From contig NZ_OY764212.1 of NCBI RefSeq assembly GCF_963668165.1, forward strand, positions 1,116,001-1,180,000: 64,000 nucleotides of DNA. The letters are read 5' to 3'. A model generated the notes under the pieces. The model did not search any database. It was not told the origin of the DNA and was given only the letters and a program-made list of their open reading frames with translations. This document shows positions 15,696 to 24,887 of the stretch, piece by piece. Both the position numbers and the translations under genes were made by a program. Each line of letters begins with the position of its first letter. Position 1 is the stretch's first letter. The stretch is from Marispirochaeta sp. GTDB lineage: Bacteria; Spirochaetota; Spirochaetia; JC444; Marispirochaetaceae.

Positions 15696-17966
15696 ATGAA
15701 GAGAAAGCTCCCGGTACTGATATGTACACTTATCTGTTTTTTGCTGAATCCTGTTTCCGCTGAGACCGACCGGGAGGAGCCGAAAAAGAAACGTCCCACC
15801 GTAGCTCTCGCCCTCGAAGGCGGAGGGGCCCTCGGTCTCGCTCATGTCGGTGTAATAAAGATACTGGAAAAGGCGGAGATTCCCATCGATATTGTCACCG
15901 GCACCAGTATGGGCGCGATAGTCGGAGGGCTCTATTCCATCGGATTCAGCGTTCCAGAGCTTGAGCGCCTGGCGACGGAAACTGACTGGATCAATCTGTT
16001 CTCCGAATATGCCGTAGCCCGGAACGAGGACTACCGGGCCCTCGAGGACTGGCGTCGTTATTTTCTATCCCTGGGAATCACAAACGAGGAGACTCCCACT
16101 TCCGGAGGGCTTCTCTCGGGAAACCGGATTCTCAGCTATATGGACAGCCTTACCTGGGAGGTTTCCGACGACCTGGATTTTGACCATTTGCCCCGGCGCT
16201 ACCGGGCGGTAGCCACGGATTTCACTACCGGCGAAGAGGTCGTCATTGACCGGGGATCCCTGGCAGAAGCTATGCGGGCCAGCATGGGGATTCCGGGGGT
16301 CTTTGCACCTTATGAACTTGAGGGACGCCTTCTTATTGACGGCGGGATTGTCAATAATCTTCCGGTTGATCTGGCCCGATCCATGGGAGCAGATATAGTT
16401 ATTGCCGTTGATGTGGAAGGCGGCTTTTCCAGTCAACAGGGCTACCTGGATCTGTCTCCCATCGAAAACCTTTCCCGAACCATCGACCTTATTCTCGATG
16501 CCAATGTAACAGGCCAGCTGGAACATGCGGACTATGTAATCCATGTACCCCTGGAGAGCTTTACCGCAGCGGATTTTCAGCGGAGCACGGATATCATGCT
16601 GACCGGGCAGGTCCGGACGGAAGAACTCCTGGATGAGCTGATTCTCCTCCGAAAACAAATTATGCAGGGACAAACAGGAGCGGAATCGGAACACCGGATT
16701 AAGGAAAAACAGACAATCACGGGATTCCGCTATACCGGAGGTACACCGGAGGAGCAGAAAATCGTTCGGTGCACTCTCGAACCCCTGGTGGGAAAGGTAA
16801 TCACCCCGGATATACTGGCCAGCCGTGTGGTGAGTATCTACACTGAATGTTCACCGCAGCAGATACGTATTCACCGCATACCCGGCGAGGAAAATATTCT
16901 GGAGGTAACGATTGAATCCAGGCTGCCCCGTAAAAACAGTCTGCGCATGGGGCTCAGTTACGGAGGAACCTATTCGAATTCAATCTCCAGCAAACTGCAG
17001 GTTACTCAGGGCCTCGTTCTTCGTGACCTGTTATGGCCCGGACTGGAACTTTCTCTTGATATAGAGCTCCTGGGTGCCCTGGGAATCGAGGCAGGCGCCT
17101 ATCAGGCCTTTGGAGATCGCTTCTTCCTTGAAACCGGAACATTTGTACGCAAGGACTTTGATACCTATTACGCCTCGGACAAAGACGAATCCGCGGTTGA
17201 CTATATCTTCTACGAAACCGAAGCTCAGGTAGAGGGGACTCTCGGGTTTTATCCGTATCCCGGGTCCCGGGTGTACGTCGGGATTACCCGTGAATGGATT
17301 GCCGATACTGCCGCGCTTGCTTATCTGCCGGAGTTTGCCGAACGGGACATCCTGCTGGCCCGGGCGGGTTTCGATTTACTCCGCCTGGACAGTCCGCTCT
17401 TTCCAATGCGGGGAGGAGCTGTTGAGTTACAGCTTCAGCAGGGACTGCCGGCGGCAGGTTCATCCCGGGAATTCCGCACCCTGTCTGCCAGAGGAGAGGG
17501 GCACATTCCCCTGGGACAATTTGTATCTGTCGGCTATCTTTTTGATTCAGGAGCAGACTTTAGCGGAAAAGTCGACAGCTCCGACTCAGCTCCTTTTCTG
17601 CATAAACCGGAAATAGGAGGAAGACGTCTTTTTCCCAATCCCCTCTCGGCTGATAAGCGTTTTGGAAGTCTCGTATTGGGCAACGGGATAGAGGTAACCG
17701 CGCGTTTGAACACCTTTGCGAGCACAATTCCTCTGCCCCTCTTCTCCCGTTTTCATTTCGCAGCAGGGCTGATCTATCAGGAGTTTGATTCTTTCCGGGA
17801 AAGTGATCCTTTATTCCACTGGAGCTCCTCCCTGGGGGCAGGTTTCCGCATAAACGACGGTTTCGGTGTGCTGCTTCGCGGCGGATTGGCAGGAGGCGAT
17901 ACAGGCACCCTGCATCCCTATTTTGCCATAGATCTGGGGACAATGAGAAACAGAAGGCAGCACTAA
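15696..17966 (+). CDS. Type Vd autotransporter: patatin-like phospholipase with outer-membrane barrel
   Basis: The 756-residue protein starts with a signal peptide (M-K-R-K, cleavage near V-S-A). A patatin domain (about 30-320) follows with the oxyanion motif E-G-G-G-A-L-G, the nucleophile motif G-T-S-M-G near 72 and the catalytic Asp motif D-G-G near 213. One POTRA-like region (about 335-410) and a C-terminal beta-barrel of BamA/Omp85 type complete it. This matches PlpD/FplA-type single-polypeptide autotransporters that expose phospholipase A1 at the cell surface. An outer membrane is therefore implied for the host. Confidence 0.87.
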   Translation: MKRKLPVLICTLICFLLNPVSAETDREEPKKKRPTVALALEGGGALGLAHVGVIKILEKAEIPIDIVTGTSMGAIVGGLYSIGFSVPELERLATETDWINLFSEYAVARNEDYRALEDWRRYFLSLGITNEETPTSGGLLSGNRILSYMDSLTWEVSDDLDFDHLPRRYRAVATDFTTGEEVVIDRGSLAEAMRASMGIPGVFAPYELEGRLLIDGGIVNNLPVDLARSMGADIVIAVDVEGGFSSQQGYLDLSPIENLSRTIDLILDANVTGQLEHADYVIHVPLESFTAADFQRSTDIMLTGQVRTEELLDELILLRKQIMQGQTGAESEHRIKEKQTITGFRYTGGTPEEQKIVRCTLEPLVGKVITPDILASRVVSIYTECSPQQIRIHRIPGEENILEVTIESRLPRKNSLRMGLSYGGTYSNSISSKLQVTQGLVLRDLLWPGLELSLDIELLGALGIEAGAYQAFGDRFFLETGTFVRKDFDTYYASDKDESAVDYIFYETEAQVEGTLGFYPYPGSRVYVGITREWIADTAALAYLPEFAERDILLARAGFDLLRLDSPLFPMRGGAVELQLQQGLPAAGSSREFRTLSARGEGHIPLGQFVSVGYLFDSGADFSGKVDSSDSAPFLHKPEIGGRRLFPNPLSADKRFGSLVLGNGIEVTARLNTFASTIPLPLFSRFHFAAGLIYQEFDSFRESDPLFHWSSSLGAGFRINDGFGVLLRGGLAGGDTGTLHPYFAIDLGTMRNRRQH

Positions 17967-18062
17967 AGCGGCTTTCAGAACATCAGGAGCTCTCCTGTTT
18001 CTTGACAGCAGGCGGGTCCCGTGCAAGTATTCGGTATTACCACCTTTATAAGAGCACCAAGA

Positions 18063-20075
18063 ATGAACAGCGCCGATTACAGAAATCTGCCCTCAGTAAG
18101 CATTGATTCCGTCGAAATTCCCTGCAGCTACCGCCACACCCTGGTTCTCGGAAGCGGCTGCGCCTCTCTAAGCGCGGCGGTCCGATTAAAGCGCGCCGGT
18201 CTGGATGATTTTTGCGTGGTAACCGACAACATCTACGGCGGGACATCACGCAATACCGGTTCGGACAAACAGACCTATTACAAACTAAGCGATTCCACGC
18301 AGGATCCGGACACTCCCTACCGGATGGCCGAAGCCCTGACTGCAGGCGGGGCCATGCACGGCGACGTTGCCCTTATTGAAGCCATCGGTTCGGTAAACGG
18401 ATTTTACAACCTGGTAGGTATGGGGGTCCCCTTCCCGTACAATACATGGGGAGGCTATACGGGCTATAAAACCGACCACGATCCTCTGCAGCGTGGTGTA
18501 TCCCTGGGGCCCTACACCTCCAGACTGATGACCGAATACCTGGAACGGGAATGCCGTACCCTGGGAATCGATATCCTCGACCATCACGATGTGGTCAAGC
18601 TGGTGACTTGTGGCGACCGTATCGCGGGAGCACTGATTATGAACAAACGGGAACTTGATTCCCCATCCAGAGGTCTCAAGCTCTTTATCTGCGATAATAT
18701 GGTCTTCGGGCTCGGCGGTCCCGGCGGATTCTACGAGAAATCGGTTTATCCGAAGCCCCAGAACGGCGGGATCGGCCTGGCCCTCGAGATTGGCGCGAAG
18801 GCGGCGAACCTGACGGAGTCCCAGTACGGTCTTACCTCCCGGAAGTTCCGCTGGAACCTCTCCGGCAGTTACCAGCAGGTCCTGCCCCGCTATTACAGTA
18901 AAGACAAGAAAACCGGCGAAACCTTCGATTTCCTGAACGACTATTTTCCCGACATGGGAGCCCTTATGAACGCGGTCTTCCTGAAAGGCTACCAGTGGCC
19001 CTTTGATCCCCGTAAGATCCCCGATTACGGATCATCCCTGCTGGATGTCCTTGTATACCGGGAAACGGAGATTCTCGGCAGAAAAGTCTACATGGATTTT
19101 CGTGAAAACCCGAAAGGCGACGAACGCATCGGTCAATTCTCTCCGGAACTCTTCGGCAGGGAGGCGGCGGAGTACTGGAAGAATTCCGGTATAAACGGAG
19201 CAACCCCCATCGAGCGTCTCAGACAGCTGAATCCCGCCGCCATTCAGCTGTATCTGGACCATAATATTGACCTGTCGCGCGAAGCCCTGGAGATAGCTGT
19301 CTCAGCCCAGCACAATAACGGCGGGCTTGCGGCGGACATCTGGTGGGAGTCGGTGAATATCCGGCGTCTGTTTCCGGTGGGCGAGACCAACGGGACCCAC
19401 GGCGCGGCCCGCCCCGGCGGAACCGCCCTCAACTCCGGACAGGTAGGGGCATTTCGGGCGGCCCAGAAGATCGCCATGGCGTACCGGGAAAAGTCCCTGG
19501 ACACGGAGAAAGCCCTGGAATCAGGCCGCAGAGCAGCGGCTGAAATTCTGGAAACCATCAGGAATCTTACATCCGGATCCCCTGTTCCCGACTGCGACAG
19601 AGAATATAAGGCGGAGTTCCAGCAGCGCATGAGCCGCTACGCCGCCGCGGTACGGGGGGCACAAACGGTTAAGGAGGCAAAAGCAGCCGCGAAAAAGCAG
19701 CAGACCGGCTTCGGCTCCCTGCGAGTCGATCCCATGCGCCTCTCCATCGCCCTCAAGCTGCGGCACATGGTCTTTGCCCACCGGATGTACCTTGAAGCCA
19801 TCGCCGACTATATTGAGCAGGGAGGCGGCAGCCGGGCATCATCCCTGGTCATAGCTGCGAAGGGTCAAACGGGCACGCCGGTCCATCCGCTGCTGACGGA
19901 CTGGCGCGTTGTGCCGGAGAACCTCAGTTTACGAAAAAAGATTCAGCATCTTCGCTGGAACCCGGAAAAACAAACGGTAGAGTTTACCTGGATCGATACA
20001 CAGCCCATCCCGACCGAAACCTCATGGTTTGAGACGGTCTGGGCACATTACCTTGACGGTTCAGTGTTCAGGTAA
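18063..20075 (+). CDS. Large FAD-dependent oxidoreductase, fumarate-reductase-flavoprotein-like
   Basis: About 670 residues. An N-terminal dinucleotide-binding motif L-G-S-G-C-A-S-L-S-A-A-V is followed by Y-G-G-T-S-R-N-T-G-S, the FAD-binding loop pattern of succinate dehydrogenase/fumarate reductase flavoproteins. Near 450 is F-P-V-G-E-T-N-G-T-H-G-A-A-R-P-G-G-T-A-L-N-S-G-Q, a second FAD contact. There is no signal peptide. The start is uncertain: ATG 18063 has a poor ribosome site, and GTG 18021 in the same frame would add 14 residues. It precedes a CMD-like gene by 36 bases, and the two probably act together. Confidence 0.78.
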   Translation: MNSADYRNLPSVSIDSVEIPCSYRHTLVLGSGCASLSAAVRLKRAGLDDFCVVTDNIYGGTSRNTGSDKQTYYKLSDSTQDPDTPYRMAEALTAGGAMHGDVALIEAIGSVNGFYNLVGMGVPFPYNTWGGYTGYKTDHDPLQRGVSLGPYTSRLMTEYLERECRTLGIDILDHHDVVKLVTCGDRIAGALIMNKRELDSPSRGLKLFICDNMVFGLGGPGGFYEKSVYPKPQNGGIGLALEIGAKAANLTESQYGLTSRKFRWNLSGSYQQVLPRYYSKDKKTGETFDFLNDYFPDMGALMNAVFLKGYQWPFDPRKIPDYGSSLLDVLVYRETEILGRKVYMDFRENPKGDERIGQFSPELFGREAAEYWKNSGINGATPIERLRQLNPAAIQLYLDHNIDLSREALEIAVSAQHNNGGLAADIWWESVNIRRLFPVGETNGTHGAARPGGTALNSGQVGAFRAAQKIAMAYREKSLDTEKALESGRRAAAEILETIRNLTSGSPVPDCDREYKAEFQQRMSRYAAAVRGAQTVKEAKAAAKKQQTGFGSLRVDPMRLSIALKLRHMVFAHRMYLEAIADYIEQGGGSRASSLVIAAKGQTGTPVHPLLTDWRVVPENLSLRKKIQHLRWNPEKQTVEFTWIDTQPIPTETSWFETVWAHYLDGSVFR

Positions 20076-20111
20076 CACATTTTTGTAGTATCATACAAAA
20101 AGGAGTACGGT

Positions 20112-20414
20112 ATGAGTTTTAATCCTCTTCAGCCGATTGAAAAAAACGATAAGGATCTATACGCCTACATAGAAAGCGGCCGGAGTTTGTCCCTTGAAGC
20201 CGGGGCTCTGGGCCGAATGGAAAAACTGCTGATCGCCATGGCCCTTGACGCCGCACATGGAGCGGTCAACGGGGTAAAATCCCTGGCCATGCAGGCCATG
20301 GATGAAGGAGCAAGCAAAGCGCAGGTAATGGAGGCCTTGCGTGTCGCCGCCTACATCAGCGGTGTGGGAAGTGTCTATACCGCCGCTGCCGGGCTGCAGG
20401 ACGTGCTGAAATAG
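20112..20414 (+). CDS. Carboxymuconolactone-decarboxylase-like protein without catalytic cysteines
   Basis: The 100-residue, all-helical protein resembles the CMD/AhpD fold: E-K-L-L-I-A-M-A-L-D-A-A-H-G-A-V then G-A-S-K-A-Q-V-M-E-A-L-R-V-A-A-Y. AhpD-type members carry C-x-x-C in the position where this protein reads A-H-G-A-V-N-G, so no thiol redox role is possible. AAAGGAG lies just upstream of the ATG. It may form an oligomeric partner or binding subunit for the flavoprotein before it. Confidence 0.65.
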   Translation: MSFNPLQPIEKNDKDLYAYIESGRSLSLEAGALGRMEKLLIAMALDAAHGAVNGVKSLAMQAMDEGASKAQVMEALRVAAYISGVGSVYTAAAGLQDVLK

Positions 20415-20484
20415 GATGGTATCCACGGAAATCAGGTTCATCCGTTTCCCTATACTGTTCCGGCACGCCGAAATACAGGCCTAC

Positions 20485-20517
20485 AAAGCCCCCAGGTTCA
20501 GCGCCGATGAGGGCTTT
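20485..20517. terminator. Possible bidirectional terminator between convergent genes
   Basis: AAAGCCC and GGGCTTT form a 7-bp stem around a roughly 19-base loop between the convergent CMD-like and alcohol dehydrogenase genes. Short A/T tracts flank both sides. The long loop keeps this tentative. Confidence 0.35.
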
Positions 20518-20536
20518 ATACCAATAGTACAGAATT

Positions 20537-21718
20537 TCAGGCCTTGGCGAATTCCAGGATAGCTCGTACATCCTTTTCAAGAAGCTTGACAAAATTCCCC
20601 ACCCCGCTGCCGCGCTCTTCGAAGGTCTTGGCGGCGATCTCATCCAGCTTGTCCTTCCCAGTGGGAATCCCAAGTTCTTCCAGGGTTATCGGCATTCCGA
20701 TTGACTGCAGAAAAACTTCCATGCGGCTAATTCCTTCAAGGGCAGTGCGTTCGGGATCATCGTAACGTTCGTCCACGTTCCATACCCGGACAGCGAACTG
20801 TACAAAGCGGGAGACATTATGCGTATACACATACTTCATCCATGCGGGAAAAATAACGGCGAGCCCCGCACCGTGGGCAACATCATAAATACCTGACAGT
20901 TCATGTTCGATCTGGTGTGAACCAAAATCTCCTACCCTGCCGGTACTTAGAAGATCATTATGAGCGATTGTGGAAGCCCACATGATCTCAGCCCTGGCAT
21001 CGTAATCATCAGGGTTCTCCATTACTATAGGAGCATTGGCGATTACAGACCTCATAGTCGCTTCACAGAGACGATCGGTCAGATCAACCTTTTCTACATT
21101 GGTAAAATAACGCTCCATGATATGGGACATGATGTCGGCAATACCGCTGGCCGTCTGGTAGGGCGGCAGAGAAAAGGTCAGTTCTGGATTCATGACAGCG
21201 AACCTGGGCCTCAGTATCTCACTGTTGAAGGCCCGCTTATACCAGCCATTCTCGGTAGTCAGCACAGTAAATTTTGATGCCTCGCTTCCGGCCGCCGGTA
21301 TTGTCAGTACAACCCCCACCGGCAGGGCTGAAGCAGGCGGAGCAGCCTTACCTGTGTACACATCCCACAGGTCTCCTTCGCACAGCACTCCGGCAGCAAT
21401 CCCCTTGGCAGAATCAATAACACTGCCGCCGCCTATGGCGAGAATAAAATCGATATTTTTCTTTTTACAGAGTTCTATTCCTTCTTTAACCAGACCCAGT
21501 CTCGGATTCGGCATAGCACCGCCGAGCTCAGTGTATTCAACACCAGCGGCCTTCAGTGACCCCGTGACGGTGTCAAAAAGACCGTTCTTCTTGATCCGGT
21601 CACTCCCGTAATGAATCAGCACCGATTTGGCGTATTCGCCAACATTCCTGCCTACATTCTTTTCCGTTTCTTTTCCGAAGATTATCCTGGTTGGACTGGC
21701 AAATTCAAAATTAACCAT
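20537..21718 (-). CDS. Iron-containing alcohol dehydrogenase
   Basis: The 393-residue protein has the NAD-binding G-G-G-S-V-I-D-S-A-K motif near residue 96. The later metal-ligand region is E-H-E-L-S-G-I-Y-D-V-A-H-G-A-G-L-A near 265, with the two His ligands. It resembles butanol dehydrogenase-like members (YqhD/BdhA group) that reduce aldehydes with NAD(P)H. It is monocistronic and faces the CMD-like gene. Confidence 0.9.
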   Translation of the reverse strand: MVNFEFASPTRIIFGKETEKNVGRNVGEYAKSVLIHYGSDRIKKNGLFDTVTGSLKAAGVEYTELGGAMPNPRLGLVKEGIELCKKKNIDFILAIGGGSVIDSAKGIAAGVLCEGDLWDVYTGKAAPPASALPVGVVLTIPAAGSEASKFTVLTTENGWYKRAFNSEILRPRFAVMNPELTFSLPPYQTASGIADIMSHIMERYFTNVEKVDLTDRLCEATMRSVIANAPIVMENPDDYDARAEIMWASTIAHNDLLSTGRVGDFGSHQIEHELSGIYDVAHGAGLAVIFPAWMKYVYTHNVSRFVQFAVRVWNVDERYDDPERTALEGISRMEVFLQSIGMPITLEELGIPTGKDKLDEIAAKTFEERGSGVGNFVKLLEKDVRAILEFAKA

Positions 21719-21883
21719 AAAGTTTGGCGCCCTTGTATGATGTCATAGTAATTACTGCATATAGCCACAGCTGTCGCAAGTGGATAAGCGGTTTCCCTGA
21801 AGGCCAAATTTATAATTTAAAACTTGACGTAAAGTACTGCAATATCCTATCATTCGTCGAAGCATCGATGAGAGGAGCCCAGG

Positions 21884-22419
21884 ATGAGAAACACCCGCCT
21901 TGGAAAAACGGAACTTATGGTCAGCGAACTCGCCTTTGGGGGAATCCCGATTCAGCGCCACCCCTGGGAGGCGGTCTTTTAAGCGATCCCCGTTTATGCT
22001 TCCGGTTTTTACGGCAATATCCCGGCATAGTCCCTGATCCGGGAATCGAGCACGCCCATGAAATGGAAGAGCTGATTCAAATCTACTCCGATGATTCACC
22101 CCTCACCAACGAAGAAAGGACGGATATTGAACGGGCGCGAACGGAACTGGGCGCAACCTGGTGTCACCGCTGTGAATACTGTCAGCCCTGTCCCGAGGGA
22201 ATACCCATCAGTACAGTTCTCACTGCCCAAAGCATGACCCGCCGTATGCCCTTTGAGAAAGCCACTTCCATGCTCGGCGGTGCCATGGCTAAAACGGCAG
22301 ATTGCAGTGAGTGCGGGACCTGCGAAGGGCGTTGTCCCTACGATCTGCCGATACGGGAGCTCCTTAAAACACGGCAGGAACAGTATAGCTGGTTCAGGGA
22401 AAACAGGGTGTGGGCTTAG
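21884..22419 (+). pseudogene. Aldo/keto reductase with C-terminal 4Fe-4S domain, internal deletion
   Basis: The ATG at 21884, with GAGGAGCCCAGG upstream, opens a clear aldo/keto reductase start (L-G-K-T-E-L-M-V-S-E-L-A-F-G-G-I-P-I-Q-R). That frame stops after 32 codons. Another frame continues with the C-terminal part: L-G-G-G-L-L, V-P-D-P-G-I-E, E-M-E-E-L-I and two ferredoxin clusters (C-H-R-C-E-Y-C-Q-P-C-P and C-S-E-C-G-T-C-E-G-R-C-P). About 200 residues of the TIM barrel are missing at the junction near 21960. Confidence 0.8.
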
Positions 22420-22441
22420 GGGAATAAGAAAAACTCTGCGA

Positions 22442-22829
22442 TCACCTTAATTTGCTCATTATTCTGTACATAGCCCCTGCCCAGAACTGCTGCATCATCA
22501 TGCTGAATACAACCGGCAGCGCCACGACAGGGCCAAAGTAGTTCAGCGCGATTACTATGCCGGCCAGCCAGCAAAAAGAGGCGTATGATCTCCCAGTCAA
22601 AACCGCGTACATAGGGACGAACCACTGCACCATTGACCGTCATGATAACCAGCATTATGTATCCGATGAGGGGCATGCAGATAAAAATCACCGCATAGGG
22701 CAGTACGACAGAGGCGTTGGACGCGTAATCTGAAAAGATAAATCCGGTGGCAGGCCCTGCCATGATAAGCAGCAGATGTTTACTGACGGTCTTTTCAAGT
22801 TGAATAATTAATTGTCGCAGAACAGACAA
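22442..22829 (-). pseudogene. Decayed membrane transporter, possibly bile-acid/arsenite (SBF/ACR3) type
   Basis: One frame from 22829 gives an N-terminus with two or three membrane helices (L-E-K-T-V-S-K-H-L-L-L-I-M-A-G-P). After a shift near 22575 another frame gives L-A-G-I-V-I-A-L-N-Y-F-G-P-V-V-A-L-P-V-V-F and a final helix ending at 22442. The total is far shorter than an intact carrier of about 320 residues. The family assignment is by general pattern only. Confidence 0.4.
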
Positions 22830-22933
22830 CTCCCCGCAGAAAACCCTGCTGTGTTCACTATGAACCGGGAACGCTTTACCCTAATTAATAGGTTATCTTC
22901 CGTCAATGGTAGAAAAAAAGATTCGACATGATT

Positions 22934-22973
22934 ACCGGCAGAAAATGTACTACGTAAGACATTTTCTGCCGGT
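22934..22973. promoter_or_regulatory. Perfect 15-bp inverted repeat upstream of the LacI-type gene
   Basis: ACCGGCAGAAAATGT at 22934-22948 and its exact complement at 22959-22973 are separated by 10 bases. No T-run follows on either strand, which argues against a simple terminator. It lies just upstream of the promoter at 22979-23008 and could be a binding site or an RNA hairpin from an upstream transcript. Confidence 0.6.
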
Positions 22974-22978
22974 CACTC

Positions 22979-23008
22979 TTGTAGTATCCCGTAATTTACC
23001 GGTATACT
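22979..23008 (+). promoter_or_regulatory. Candidate promoter for the LacI-type regulator gene
   Basis: TTGTAG and TATACT are spaced by 18 bases. The start codon at 23020 lies only about 12 bases after the -10 box, so the message would have a very short leader. Confidence 0.45.
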
Positions 23009-23019
23009 CTCTCTCAGCC

Positions 23020-24102
23020 ATGCACGACCGGATAACCCAAGACAGTATCGCCCGGGCCCTCGGATTGTCCATAAAGACTGTCCAGCGTGCCTTCTCCGGA
23101 TCAGACAAAGTGGCGGAGAGCACAAAAACAAGCATTCAGAACTACGCCGCCATGGTGGGTTACTCCCGAAACAGAGGCGCCCGGGCTCTGGTTCGAAACA
23201 ATCTGCAGAGTATGCATCTGTTCTCATCCTCCTCTCCGGAATATTTCTGGAGCAAGGTAGCCCGGGGTATGGAAAGTGCACTGGTCGAGACCAGGGACTT
23301 CGGGTATGCCGCATTTTACCATCCTATTCCGCCGAGAAATACCGCCGCGTACATGAAGGAGCTGCAGAGGGCAAGCACCGAGGGCCTGGATGCTGCCGCT
23401 GTGGTAAACAATCCGGAATATGACATGGGGCGAATCTTTGGTTTCCTTGATCACAGGAGGATTCCGTACATCACCCTTAACATAGATGCCACAGAAACAC
23501 AGAGACTCGGCTTTATCGGGCCGGATTATGGTGCCGGCGGACGTCTGGCTGCAGAGTTCATCGGTAAAACAATCCGCAGCAGCAGTAAAGTCCTCATTAT
23601 TCATAACCCGGTAGACTCCGAGCATATACTTGCCGGAGCACACGTAAATGAAGAACGGCTGCTCCATTTTGTATCGTATCTTTCGGTCCATTTTCCCTAT
23701 ATCGAACACCAGGTGGTCTCCTTTGGTTCAAATCAAAGCAGGACTGACATTGAACAGGAGCTTGAGGACATCCTGACCGGCGGAGCGGATGATTTTACCG
23801 GAATATACAGCATCGCAGACATGCAGGAACTTCTGGGAAAACAAATCCTGCGCCGCGGACTCGAAAGCAGATATATCATACTGGTCCACGGTGTCACTCC
23901 GGAAACAGAGATGTACCTTCGTTCTCACGCTTTTACCGCCGCAATTCACCAGAACCCTTTTAAACAAGGCTACTATGCGATAAAACTCCTGGAGTATTAT
24001 CTTGAGAACGGCGCTGCGCCTTCAACCATACCCCCGGTATCGCAAGGCATTGTATTGGGTCATTCCATGGATTATGAAGACGACATCTGGAGGTTTGAAT
24101 AA
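23020..24102 (+). CDS. LacI-family transcriptional regulator
   Basis: The 360-residue protein has an N-terminal helix-turn-helix (I-T-Q-D-S-I-A-R-A-L-G-L-S-I-K-T-V-Q-R-A-F-S-G at residues 4-25, then Y-S-R-N-R-G-A-R-A-L). A periplasmic-binding-like effector domain of LacI/RbsR type follows. I start at ATG 23020 because the helix-turn-helix then begins near the N-terminus as usual; a frame from 22906 would run through the inverted repeat. Target genes are not evident, since the next gene overlaps by one base and is unrelated to sugars. Confidence 0.82.
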   Translation: MHDRITQDSIARALGLSIKTVQRAFSGSDKVAESTKTSIQNYAAMVGYSRNRGARALVRNNLQSMHLFSSSSPEYFWSKVARGMESALVETRDFGYAAFYHPIPPRNTAAYMKELQRASTEGLDAAAVVNNPEYDMGRIFGFLDHRRIPYITLNIDATETQRLGFIGPDYGAGGRLAAEFIGKTIRSSSKVLIIHNPVDSEHILAGAHVNEERLLHFVSYLSVHFPYIEHQVVSFGSNQSRTDIEQELEDILTGGADDFTGIYSIADMQELLGKQILRRGLESRYIILVHGVTPETEMYLRSHAFTAAIHQNPFKQGYYAIKLLEYYLENGAAPSTIPPVSQGIVLGHSMDYEDDIWRFE

Positions 24103-24758
24103 TGTCCGCAGCCCTGATCACTCTTCTTAAAAGGATGCACGCATCCCTGGTTAAAATCTGCCCCGAGCCCCTGAGGCCCGAAGGAATACATGGAGCAATT
24201 ACCGCCGTCGCCCTGTCACCCAATCCCTGCACGCCCAATACCTGGATACCCGTCCTGTATAACATGAAGGGGGATAGCCCTGAGTTTCTGGATCGGAACC
24301 AGGCAAAGGAGTTCCTCGATACCGCCATTCTGGCATATAACCGCACTGTGGCTTCGCTTACTGGAAACGAAGAATACGCCCTTACCTTCAGCGTCGGAGA
24401 AAAACCGGATGCTGCGGAGACGGCAAAACTTCAGGCATGGTGTGAGGGTTTTATTAAAGGACTCAGACAAACAGGCGTCGATCCCGGAAGTTACGATGAC
24501 GATTTTATATCGCTGATGAGTCCCATCGCCTTCTGCGCCAAACCTGATTTTTTTCATGGAAGCGAAGGAGCAATAGAACAGGATGGACAAATTCACCGTA
24601 TAGCCAAAGAGATCCCTGCCAATCTTATAGCCTTGAGAAACTATTTTTATCTGACCCTTCAGAAAAAACGGATGAACACAGTAACTACGCAGGCAGGGCG
24701 CAACGATCCGTGCCCCTGCGGAAGCGGTAAAAAATTCAAGCATTGCTGCGGAAAATAG
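24102..24758 (+). CDS. UPF0149 (YecA-like) protein with C-terminal SEC-C zinc motif
   Basis: The 218-residue protein has a UPF0149-like helical region (E-F-L-D-T-A-I-L-A-Y-N near 70; L-Q-A-W-C-E-G-F-I-K-G-L near 110). It ends in the SEC-C zinc motif N-D-P-C-P-C-G-S-G-K-K-F-K-H-C-C-G-K, as found at the SecA C-terminus. The start overlaps the regulator stop by one base (TAATG). The cellular role of this family is not firmly known; ribosome or SecA-related binding has been suggested for related proteins. Confidence 0.85.
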   Translation: MSAALITLLKRMHASLVKICPEPLRPEGIHGAITAVALSPNPCTPNTWIPVLYNMKGDSPEFLDRNQAKEFLDTAILAYNRTVASLTGNEEYALTFSVGEKPDAAETAKLQAWCEGFIKGLRQTGVDPGSYDDDFISLMSPIAFCAKPDFFHGSEGAIEQDGQIHRIAKEIPANLIALRNYFYLTLQKKRMNTVTTQAGRNDPCPCGSGKKFKHCCGK

Positions 24759-24806
24759 GCAATTCCCCGCTTGACCTGTAATAAAATACCATGTAATTAT
24801 ACAGGC

Positions 24807-24887
24807 ATGTCTGGAATAACCAGCAGCTGTACAGTATTACGTACCACAGCAGCCGCCGCGGCCGCCCATACGGGAGCCGTGGTTTAG
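24807..24887 (+). CDS. Attenuation leader peptide with six consecutive Ala codons
   Basis: A 26-codon frame starts at ATG 24807 and ends at TAG 24885-24887. Codons 15-20 are GCA GCC GCC GCG GCC GCC, six alanines in a row. Thr codons precede them, and one further Ala and two Val codons come just before the stop. The upstream AGG is a weak ribosome site. The frame lies directly before overlapping hairpins and a terminator ahead of an aminotransferase gene. Short length, amino-acid bias and stop position match classical trp/ilv-type leader peptides. It is not a functional protein by itself. Confidence 0.75.
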   Translation: MSGITSSCTVLRTTAAAAAAHTGAVV

